Under the pieces are notes generated by a model. That model was given only the letters and a program-made list of their open reading frames with translations. It made no database searches and was not told where the DNA came from. A program made the translations under genes and the position numbers. A stretch of 8,820 bases of DNA from DAONLM01 sp035406685 (GTDB lineage Bacteria > Spirochaetota > GWE2-31-10 > MWDO01), in the NCBI GenBank assembly GCA_035406685.1, contig DAONLM010000121.1:1-8820 (forward strand). The letters run 5' to 3'. Within the stretch, counting starts at the first letter, position 1, and each line of letters begins with the position of its first letter. Positions 1 to 6,217 of the stretch are shown piece after piece.

Positions 1-152
1 GTTATAACTTTATTATATTTTTATATGATACATCTTTTTCAGGAAGACCTATTTATCTTTTAGAATATAGAAAAGTAGTAAAAATTTACTTTTTAAAGAT
101 TGACAAAATTAATATTTATATCTATAATTTTAAAAGTTTTAATAATTTTTAA
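1..152 (+). CDS. possible 3' end of an upstream gene (partial)
   Basis: The frame starting at base 3 is open from the window edge to a TAA at 150-152, about 49 codons. This is longer than expected by chance in DNA this rich in A/T. The translation includes DTSFSGRPIYLLEYRK and then becomes rich in Ile, Tyr, Lys and Asn. I do not recognise a family. Its last third overlaps the strong promoter of the liv operon (100-128), so it may be only a chance open frame. If real, it is a gene in the same direction as livH that begins before the window, but its sequence shows nothing that points to a Liv binding protein. Low confidence. Confidence 0.25.
   Translation, partial: YNFIIFLYDTSFSGRPIYLLEYRKVVKIYFLKIDKINIYIYNFKSFNNF
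71..94 (+). terminator. weak AT-rich hairpin with T-run
   Basis: AAAAGTA (71-77) pairs with TACTTTT (87-93) around a 9-base loop, and T continues to 94. The stem has only one G-C pair, so it would be a poor intrinsic terminator. It sits just before the liv promoter, where a terminator for an upstream gene would be expected. It is also inside the open frame that ends at 152, and the two readings conflict. Confidence 0.15.
100..128 (+). promoter_or_regulatory. consensus sigma-70 promoter of the liv operon
   Basis: TTGACA at 100-105 and TATAAT at 123-128 both match the vegetative sigma-factor consensus perfectly and are separated by exactly 17 bases. Transcription should start near 135, giving a leader of about 55 nt before livH. 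A perfect match at both hexamers with ideal spacing is unlikely by chance even in AT-rich DNA. It implies strong expression unless a repressor acts; a palindrome lies at 155-164. Confidence 0.75.
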
Positions 153-154
153 AT

Positions 155-164
155 GGGATATCCC
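155..164. promoter_or_regulatory. palindrome GGGATATCCC in liv leader (operator candidate)
   Basis: A perfect 10-base palindrome lies about 20 bases downstream of the predicted transcription start and 14 bases before the livH ribosome-binding site. It is strikingly GC-rich against its near all-A/T surroundings. It could be an operator that blocks elongation, or a short repeat. The same 10-mer recurs inside livF (3061-3070), and its 9-base core recurs at 2189-2197 and 8315-8323. No regulator is identified. Confidence 0.35.
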
Positions 165-190
165 CTATTTAGAAAATAAAGAGGTAAAAA

Positions 191-1117
191 TTGGAGAACT
201 TTAATTTCTCTACAATATTGCAGCATTTTATAAATGGACTTACAGTTGGCGGCATTTATGCTTTCATTGCTTTAGGTTATACAATGGTATATGGTATATT
301 AAAATTTATAAATTTTGCTCATGGCGAAATATTAATGATGGGCACCTATATATCTCTTATTATATATGATGTGTTCTTAAACTATTTTAAAACACCTTTT
401 TTAATTTTTGTGGCTTTTATCATCTCTCTAATAATCGGTATATGTTTTGGAGTAACACTTGGTGTATCAGTAGAAATATTAGCATATAAGCCATTAAGAA
501 ATGCTCCAAGATTGGCCCCATTATTAAGTGCAATAGGGGTTTCAATAATATTATCAAATCTTGCCGCCTTTTTATTTGGCACAAAGTCTAAAAAATTTCA
601 ATATCCTTTTGATAATACACCTATAACTATTTCTGGAATATCAATATCTCCTAATCAACTTATGATTTTAATTTTATCACTGATTCTTATGGTGGGTTTG
701 AAAATATTTATTGATAAGACAAAGACTGGAAAAGCAATGCGGGCTGCGAGTGAAAATCAAAAGGTTGCTTCTCTTATGGGAATAAATATAAATAGAATTA
801 TAAGTATAACCTTTGCAATTGGTTCTGGGCTTGCTGTAATAGCAGGAGTCTTAATTGCTCTTGACTATAAAGTATACCCAACGATGGGTACAATGGCTGG
901 ACTTAAAGCCTTTATTGCTGCTGTTGTTGGTGGCATTGGTAATATTAGTGGTGCAATGCTTGGTGGAATTATTTTAGGCCTTTTAGAGACATTTGGAACA
1001 GCAGTATTAGGATTACCAGTTGGCTTTAAAGACATAATTGCTTTTGGTGTCTTAATAATAATACTCTTATTTAAACCAGAAGGAATATTGGGAAAAAAGA
1101 CAAGAGAAAAGGTATGA
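191..1117 (+). CDS. livH: branched-chain amino acid ABC transporter permease LivH
   Basis: This is one of the two membrane subunits of a Liv/HAAT importer. It pairs with LivM in the inner membrane to form the path for leucine, isoleucine, valine or related substrates. The 308-residue length is normal for LivH. The family's N-terminal signature GYTMVYGILKFINFAHGE is at residues 29-46. The Gly-rich stretch AAVVGGIGNISGAMLGG is near 240-258, and the protein ends with the typical LLFKPEGILG block. About eight hydrophobic segments are visible. The start is TTG: an in-frame TAA at 185-187 excludes anything upstream, and AAAGAGG (178-184) sits 6 bases before it. The stop overlaps the livM start by 4 bases (ATGA), so translation is probably coupled. 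It is first in the operon, read from the promoter at 100-128. The family assignment is secure; the exact substrate is not shown, because urea and amide importers are related. Confidence 0.93.
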   Translation: MENFNFSTILQHFINGLTVGGIYAFIALGYTMVYGILKFINFAHGEILMMGTYISLIIYDVFLNYFKTPFLIFVAFIISLIIGICFGVTLGVSVEILAYKPLRNAPRLAPLLSAIGVSIILSNLAAFLFGTKSKKFQYPFDNTPITISGISISPNQLMILILSLILMVGLKIFIDKTKTGKAMRAASENQKVASLMGININRIISITFAIGSGLAVIAGVLIALDYKVYPTMGTMAGLKAFIAAVVGGIGNISGAMLGGIILGLLETFGTAVLGLPVGFKDIIAFGVLIIILLFKPEGILGKKTREKV

Positions 1118-2037
1118 TTGATTTAATATTATTAAATATAGCAACACTCGGTATATTTGTTATTCTATCTCTCAGTCTTAATCTAATAGCTGGATATACG
1201 GGGCTTCTTTCTTTATGTCATGCTGCTTTTTATGGAGTAGGAGCATACACAACAGCAATTCTTATGACAAAAGCACATTTTACCTTTTTACCATCATTAA
1301 TTATATCTGGTTTTATTGCCGCCTTTTTTGGTTTTTTAATAGGCCTTCCAAATTTAAGATTAAGAGGGGATTACCTTGCAATAGCAACCCTTGGTTTTTC
1401 TGAAATAGTGAAGAATATATTTTTAAATTGGGATTCTCTTACAGGTGGACCAAAAGGTATAAGTGAAATACCCCCGCCTTCTATCTTTGGCATAAAATTT
1501 AGTGCATACAATAAATTTCAGTATTTAATATTAATATGGATTTTTGTTGCTATTACCTATTTTGCAATAAAAAGACTTACTCAATCAAGATTTGGCAGAG
1601 CTCTTGAGGCAATTAGAGAGGATGAGGTTGCAACTCTTGCAATGGGGATTGATGTAACAAAATATAAGGTTTTTTCTTTTATAATTGGAGCATTTTTTGC
1701 TGGTATTGCAGGTAGTCTTTTTTCTGTATTTATAAAAGTGGTTGTGCCAAATTCTTTTGATTTTATGCTTTCAATAATTATACTCTGTATGGTAGTGCTT
1801 GGTGGAATGGGGAATAACTTAGGAGCAGTTCTTGGTGCAACTATAATATATTTTGCAAGTGAATTACCTAAAATATTTGGGATTTCTTCCCTGATTCCGC
1901 CACAGTTTAATCAGATAATATTTGGTTTAATTTTAGTTTTAATGATGATATATAGACCACAAGGGATTATACCAAGAAAAAAGATTGACTATGAAACTAA
2001 TATTGTAAAAGAGATGAAATTAAGGAATAAGAAATGA
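1114..2037 (+). CDS. livM: branched-chain amino acid ABC transporter permease LivM
   Basis: This is the second membrane subunit of the Liv/HAAT importer and the partner of LivH. The protein has 307 residues, the common short form; the E. coli protein is longer at its N-terminus. Visible signatures are LNLIAGYTGLLSLCHAAFYG (about 22-41), LRGDYLAIATLGFSEI (about 83-98) followed by the TGGPKGI loop, GGMGNNLGAVLGA near 230-242, and a C-terminal YRPQGIIPRKK block. Many hydrophobic segments support a polytopic protein. The start ATG at 1114 overlaps the livH stop, and only a weak purine-rich stretch (about 1102-1112) precedes it, so coupling to livH translation probably matters. The C-terminus has a Lys-rich tail and its TGA overlaps the livG start by 4 bases. 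Confidence 0.93.
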   Translation: MIDLILLNIATLGIFVILSLSLNLIAGYTGLLSLCHAAFYGVGAYTTAILMTKAHFTFLPSLIISGFIAAFFGFLIGLPNLRLRGDYLAIATLGFSEIVKNIFLNWDSLTGGPKGISEIPPPSIFGIKFSAYNKFQYLILIWIFVAITYFAIKRLTQSRFGRALEAIREDEVATLAMGIDVTKYKVFSFIIGAFFAGIAGSLFSVFIKVVVPNSFDFMLSIIILCMVVLGGMGNNLGAVLGATIIYFASELPKIFGISSLIPPQFNQIIFGLILVLMMIYRPQGIIPRKKIDYETNIVKEMKLRNKK

Positions 2038-2816
2038 TTTTACTATATACAAAAGGATTAAGAAAGGTTTTTGGTGGCCTTGTTGCCGTAAATAATGTTG
2101 ATTTTGAAGTAGAAAAAAACTCTATAACAGGCCTTATAGGTCCAAATGGGGCTGGTAAGACCACTCTATTTAATAATATAACAGGTATGGATATCCCAAC
2201 TGCTGGTGATGTCTTTTTTAAAGGAAAAATAATTACTGGACTTGCCCCATATAAGATTACAAGATTGGGAATTGCAAGGACATTTCAGAATATAAGACTC
2301 TTTAAGGATATGACTGTTTTAGAAAATGTAATGATAGGTAGACATTTTAAAGGGACACATCCATATCTAACAAAAAATAGTTTTATTAATGCGATTCTTG
2401 GTTATATCTATGTAAAGAGAGAAGAAAAAGATATTTATAATAATTCGATGAAATGGCTTGATTTTTTTAATTTAAAAGATTTTGCAAATGAAAAGGCAAA
2501 AAATCTTCCTTATGGTAAACAGAGAGAACTTGAAATAGCAAGAGCATTGGCAACAGAACCAGAATTGCTTTTTCTTGATGAACCTGCTGCTGGAATGAAT
2601 CCAAAAGAGACAGAAGATCTTATGAATACAATAAAAAGAATTAAAGAGTTAGGGGTTACTATTGTATTAATTGAACATGATATGAAACTGGTAATGAATA
2701 TTTGTGATAAAATTACTGTTCTTAATTATGGTAAAAAAATAGCAAGCGGAACACCAAAAGAGATTCAAAATAATCCAGAGGTAATTGAGGCATATTTAGG
2801 GAGAGAAGATGAGTAA
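2034..2816 (+). CDS. livG: branched-chain amino acid ABC transporter ATPase LivG
   Basis: This is one of two different nucleotide-binding subunits that power the importer from the cytoplasmic face of LivH/LivM. All ABC ATPase motifs are present in 260 residues: Walker A GPNGAGKTT (36-44), Q-loop Gln85 in ARTFQNIRLF, a signature of the LivG form LPYGKQRELEIARAL (158-172), Walker B LLFLDEP (178-184) followed by AAGMNP, and the switch histidine His215 in LIEHDM. The variant signature (YGKQR instead of SGGQ) and the C-terminal NPEVIEAYLG are LivG hallmarks that distinguish it from LivF. The start ATG overlaps the livM stop, with AAGGA (2022-2026) 7 bases upstream. The last 8 bases overlap livF. 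Confidence 0.94.
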   Translation: MILLYTKGLRKVFGGLVAVNNVDFEVEKNSITGLIGPNGAGKTTLFNNITGMDIPTAGDVFFKGKIITGLAPYKITRLGIARTFQNIRLFKDMTVLENVMIGRHFKGTHPYLTKNSFINAILGYIYVKREEKDIYNNSMKWLDFFNLKDFANEKAKNLPYGKQRELEIARALATEPELLFLDEPAAGMNPKETEDLMNTIKRIKELGVTIVLIEHDMKLVMNICDKITVLNYGKKIASGTPKEIQNNPEVIEAYLGREDE

Positions 2817-3540
2817 AGAAATTTTAATTATAGAAAATGTCGAATTAAAATATGGTAATATAACTGCTCTTAAAGATATAAACATAAAGATATCAGAAGG
2901 GGAAATTGTCGCATTAATAGGAGCAAATGGAGCAGGCAAATCAAGCCTTCTAAAGGCAATAGTTGGACTTGAGCCGATTTCAAAAGGAAGAATAATTTAT
3001 AATGATGAAATAATTGTATCTCAAACAAAATCTTTAACATCAGACAGAATAACATCAAGGGGGATATCCCTTGTCCCAGAGGGAAGAATGGTTTTTTCTC
3101 AATTAACAGTATATGAAAATCTTGAAATGGGGGCATATCTCTTAAGAGATAAAAAAGTATTTCAAAATAGAGTAGAGAGTGTTTTTAATATATTTCCCAT
3201 ATTAAAAGAAAGAGCAAAACAAAAGGCTGGCTTACTTTCTGGTGGAGAGCAGCAGATGCTTGCAATTGGACGAGCATTGATGAATGAACCAAAGGTATTA
3301 CTTTTAGATGAGCCAGGGCTTGGCCTTGCCCCAATAATTATTAAAAATATATTTAATGTTATTAGAGAGATAAATAGAGAATTAAGAACCACAATATTTC
3401 TTATTGAACAAAATGCTAAACTTGCCTTAAAAAATTCTAAAATGGGATATGTGATGGAGACTGGTAAGCTCGTTCTTACTGATCAATCAGAAAATTTATT
3501 AAAAAATCCAGATGTAAAGAAAGCGTATTTGGGTGAATAG
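2809..3540 (+). CDS. livF: branched-chain amino acid ABC transporter ATPase LivF
   Basis: This is the second ATPase of the Liv importer and is expected to work as a heterodimer with LivG. In 243 residues it shows Walker A GANGAGKSS (38-46), the LivF-specific LVPEGRMVF block (88-96), signature LSGGEQQ (143-149), Walker B LLLDEPGLGLAP (164-175) and FLIEQN. In FLIEQN, Gln201 replaces the usual switch histidine, as is normal for LivF. It ends with NPDVKKAYLGE. A good ribosome-binding site, GGGAG (2799-2803), lies 5 bases before the ATG, inside the end of livG. This is the last gene of the operon. No binding-protein gene follows, and only 3 bases separate its TAG from the stop of the convergent peptidase gene, so no dedicated terminator fits between them. 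The coding sequence contains an exact GGGATATCCC at 3061-3070. Confidence 0.94.
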   Translation: MSKEILIIENVELKYGNITALKDINIKISEGEIVALIGANGAGKSSLLKAIVGLEPISKGRIIYNDEIIVSQTKSLTSDRITSRGISLVPEGRMVFSQLTVYENLEMGAYLLRDKKVFQNRVESVFNIFPILKERAKQKAGLLSGGEQQMLAIGRALMNEPKVLLLDEPGLGLAPIIIKNIFNVIREINRELRTTIFLIEQNAKLALKNSKMGYVMETGKLVLTDQSENLLKNPDVKKAYLGE

Positions 3541-3543
3541 AGG

Positions 3544-4989
3544 CTAATCTTTGTGCAATCCCCAATACCAGATTAAAAAATATTCAAGACAATTGTCAAA
3601 AAAATTGTATATAAGATAAGAAGCCTCTTTACCGACATATCTATAATGCCATGGTTCATAAGCATAACCTGTGATATGTTCCATATTTTTAGGATAAGAC
3701 ATAATAAATCCATATTTATATGCATTTTTCATTAACCATTCTCCCTCTTTTGTATTTTCAAAAGAGACATTAAGTGAATTAAAATCTATTGTTGTTCCAA
3801 GTTGATGTTGTGAAGCACCCGGCTTAGCACTAACTCTATCAGCCTCCTTTTTTCCCAATTTATTGACCCAGTATTCATATAAATTTTTTTGAGTGTCATA
3901 AGATCTATATGCCGAAATAATGATTAAATTAACTCCATCTTTTTTAGCATCTTCAATCATATTTTTTAGATCTTCCACTATTATTTCTCTTAATTGAAAA
4001 TTTTCTTTATCAGAAGGTAGATCTTTGTTAGTAAAATAGATAAGATCAGAGGGAACATAATTTTGGGAAAGTTTATTAGATTTATTTACCAGTAAAAGAA
4101 GTTCATCCTCTTTTGGAATTTTACTAAAATAATCAAGAAAAATTTTTTCGCCATTTTTTATTTTTTTTAATTTTTCTATAATATTTTCTGTTAACTTATT
4201 TATAATATTAAAATTATTTCCACCATTTAAAAAAGAAAAAATATCTTTTTTATATATTCTTTCTTTAAAATTTATTTTATTAAGAGATTCTATTAATTTT
4301 ATAATTTCGTCAGTCTCTTCTTTATCTTTTGTTTTAAACTCAATTGTTACTCCTGCTATATTTAATTTTTCAGAAGCCCATTGTGTTAGATCTCCTGATA
4401 CATAATACCCAACAGAATCATAAGTATAGGACAATTCTTTTTTTAAAATGTTTACTAATTCTATATTTTTATAACTATCATCTGCTGGAATTAGTGCATC
4501 GCCATAAGAATGTAAAGAGATAATCACAGGGGTTATATTCTTTTCTATTGATTCAAAAAGACTCTTTATGCTTAAACTCTCTGGCTCACTGAATGGGAAT
4601 TCCCCACAATTAAGAATTTCATTTACTTTTATGGATTTAGGTTGCCAGTTTGAAGTATCAAAATTTCTATTAAGATCAACATCATTTGCATTTGTTCTTT
4701 TATTTTGTTTAAAGCCATCTGGATTTAAAACAGGAATAATCCATAACATTTTATTAGGTCCAAATGTTATTTCACCTTTTTGTAAGAGATTAATAATAGA
4801 ATATGCTGTATTAGAAGTGTTTTTCTCATTGCCATGGATACCGGCTATTATTATAATAAGATCTTCACCTTTCCCAAACTTATACAATTTTATAGGAGAG
4901 CCATTTACTGATTTGCCGATTATATCTATCTGTTGAGAATATACTAAAAAATTTAGTGTAAAAAAAAAGAGAATATTTAATAGTTTCAT
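3544..4989 (-). CDS. secreted two-domain peptidase: M14 carboxypeptidase-like + VanY/M15B D,D-carboxypeptidase-like
   Basis: The 481-residue protein begins with a signal peptide (Lys2, hydrophobic 3-17, cleavage likely after VYS18), so it is exported. Residues about 20-240 are an M14 zinc carboxypeptidase-like domain: GIHGNE supplies His52 and Glu55, DLNRNF the substrate-binding Arg108, SLHSYG the third zinc ligand His160, and GVTIEF the catalytic Glu217. This resembles the MpaA-like enzymes that cut peptidoglycan stem peptides. A Lys/Asn/Ile-rich linker spans about 240-330. Residues about 330-465 are an M15B/VanY domain: SAYRSYDTQ (Arg362), SQHQLGTTIDF (His395, Asp402) and EPWHYRYVG (Glu445, His448). 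Both active sites look complete. The likely role (inference) is trimming of D-Ala and of the DAP or Lys branch in peptidoglycan peptides. It lies 3 bases after the lipoprotein gene with no clear Shine-Dalgarno, so translation is probably coupled. It converges on livF. Confidence 0.85.
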   Translation of the reverse strand: MKLLNILFFFTLNFLVYSQQIDIIGKSVNGSPIKLYKFGKGEDLIIIIAGIHGNEKNTSNTAYSIINLLQKGEITFGPNKMLWIIPVLNPDGFKQNKRTNANDVDLNRNFDTSNWQPKSIKVNEILNCGEFPFSEPESLSIKSLFESIEKNITPVIISLHSYGDALIPADDSYKNIELVNILKKELSYTYDSVGYYVSGDLTQWASEKLNIAGVTIEFKTKDKEETDEIIKLIESLNKINFKERIYKKDIFSFLNGGNNFNIINKLTENIIEKLKKIKNGEKIFLDYFSKIPKEDELLLLVNKSNKLSQNYVPSDLIYFTNKDLPSDKENFQLREIIVEDLKNMIEDAKKDGVNLIIISAYRSYDTQKNLYEYWVNKLGKKEADRVSAKPGASQHQLGTTIDFNSLNVSFENTKEGEWLMKNAYKYGFIMSYPKNMEHITGYAYEPWHYRYVGKEASYLIYNFFDNCLEYFLIWYWGLHKD

Positions 4990-4992
4990 AAA

Positions 4993-6093
4993 TTATTCTA
5001 TCTTATTAATGGTAATCTCGGCTTCCATCTGATTTGCAGAAAGAACAAAATTATTGTAAACAACAAAATCTATGCACCATCCTTCTATGAATATCTCCTT
5101 ACTCTTTATTTCTGATGGACTTGTCATTGGATTGCTAATTATTTTAATACCAGAATAGTATGGTTTAAGTTCATATTCAGAAGAGGTGTATTTATCTGGT
5201 TTTATTTGATAGCCATAAAGACATGCTAATTTGTCATTATAGATCTCCACATCAAATATCCCTATTTCTGTATCAAAAGGGATACTCTTTTTTATAGTCG
5301 GTGAGTCTGGATTTGAAATATCAAATATTGTTACATTCTGATAAGAGGTAAAATATAGGTTATCATTTACCCTTTTTATATGAAAAGGATATTTTTTCAA
5401 AGATGGAAATAGATCAGTTTTTAATGCATCAATGGTCGGATCATTAAAATTGTATGTCTCTATTCCTATTTCATCGCTGGCAGTTGAACTAACATAAATT
5501 TTATAAGGTGAAGAACCAGCAACAACTATTTCCTTAGGAGAATATGTATTCTTTGAATAATGAAAATATTGGTCAGCAGAAGGATCCCCTATTTTATCAG
5601 TATGTATTACACCTAAGGACATATTAAAGTTACCAGAGACATAAACATAGTTATCATAAAATGTTATATTAAATGCTGGTAACTTACTCGGGATTTTAAA
5701 ACCAGTTCTTGATGAATCTGCTAATTTCTGTTTAACTATATAATAGTATTCTGATTTATAGGTGATTAAATAAAGATAGTCATTTGTTATATCAAAATTA
5801 ACAATATCCCCAGAGTTGTCGTTACTATAAATAAGTGTAGCGACATCGCTTTTGTTAGAATCTGAGGTTAAATTAGTGGTAGTTAAATCTATTTTATAAA
5901 TTCCACTACTTTTATCCATAATATATAGATTATTATTTAACAATTTAAGATTTATTGGTTTACTAAAGCCATATATCTTATTCTTTTTTGTATAATCTGG
6001 CTCTCTCATTATATCTCTTTCAATAGGACAGGAAAACATTATTATAAAAGCTACTGAAAGCAATAACAATACTATTATTAAATTTTTTTTCAT
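4993..6093 (-). CDS. putative beta-propeller lipoprotein (LVIVD-like repeats)
   Basis: The protein has 366 residues and I do not recognise a named gene. The N-terminus has a Lys pair, a hydrophobic stretch (residues 5-20) and Cys22 in IIMFSC. This is an acceptable but non-classical lipobox (Met at -3, Ser at -1) of the relaxed kind seen in spirochaetes, so a lipid-anchored surface or periplasmic protein is likely. The rest shows repeating units of about 40-50 residues of the form 'NNLYIMDKSSGIYKIDL', 'DNLYFTSYQNVTIFDISNPD' and 'DKLACLYGYQ...GIKIISNP'. The NVTIFDISNPDSPTIKKS segment is the LVIVD/beta-propeller repeat pattern. Such folds usually bind proteins or ligands; no catalytic motif is visible. 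A good GGAG (6099-6102) lies 5 bases before the ATG. It is first in the operon with the M14-VanY peptidase, which suggests a shared envelope task, possibly as scaffold or sensor (inference). Confidence 0.75.
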   Translation of the reverse strand: MKKNLIIVLLLLSVAFIIMFSCPIERDIMREPDYTKKNKIYGFSKPINLKLLNNNLYIMDKSSGIYKIDLTTTNLTSDSNKSDVATLIYSNDNSGDIVNFDITNDYLYLITYKSEYYYIVKQKLADSSRTGFKIPSKLPAFNITFYDNYVYVSGNFNMSLGVIHTDKIGDPSADQYFHYSKNTYSPKEIVVAGSSPYKIYVSSTASDEIGIETYNFNDPTIDALKTDLFPSLKKYPFHIKRVNDNLYFTSYQNVTIFDISNPDSPTIKKSIPFDTEIGIFDVEIYNDKLACLYGYQIKPDKYTSSEYELKPYYSGIKIISNPMTSPSEIKSKEIFIEGWCIDFVVYNNFVLSANQMEAEITINKIE

Positions 6094-6135
6094 ATAATCT
6101 CCATTTTTTTTTAATAAAAAATTATTCTTTATAAT

Positions 6136-6163
6136 ATTATATCACAAAATATTAAAAAGTAAA
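6136..6163 (-). promoter_or_regulatory. extended -10 promoter for the lipoprotein-peptidase operon
   Basis: On the minus strand TATAAT (6141-6136) is preceded by TGA (6144-6142), giving TGaTATAAT, an extended -10. A -35-like TTTACT (6163-6158) lies 16 bases upstream. Transcription would start near 6129, about 36 bases before the lipoprotein ATG at 6093. The leader includes a run of nine A residues (plus-strand T at 6104-6112) just before the ribosome-binding site. Confidence 0.6.
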
Positions 6164-6179
6164 GACAAATCAAATTTTA

Positions 6180-6208
6180 TTTACTTATTTTATTATAAGT
6201 GATATATT
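6180..6208 (+). promoter_or_regulatory. candidate uvrB promoter giving a very short leader
   Basis: TTTACT (6180-6185) and TATATT (6203-6208) are separated by 17 bases, a moderate sigma-70 match. The predicted transcription start, near 6215, is only a few bases before the uvrB ATG at 6218. This would make a nearly leaderless mRNA and agrees with the absence of a Shine-Dalgarno sequence. An alternative TATAAT at 6130-6135 lacks a good -35. The DNA is so rich in A/T that -10-like hexamers are common, so this is tentative. No LexA-type operator was recognised in 6094-6217. Confidence 0.3.
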
Positions 6209-6217
6209 TATACTCAA

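Noticed and set aside
382..582. Minus-strand open frame inside livH
   Set aside because: It is fully contained in livH, whose protein motifs are unambiguous; other short frames inside livM, livF and uvrB were rejected for the same reason.
3588..3597. Palindrome GACAATTGTC as a terminator for livF
   Set aside because: It has no loop, lies within peptidase codons (FDNCL region) and is not followed by a T-run on the plus strand.
4568..4936. 122-codon open frame on the plus strand
   Set aside because: It lies wholly inside the well-supported M14-VanY gene on the opposite strand, has no ribosome-binding site and matches no family; it is a shadow frame.
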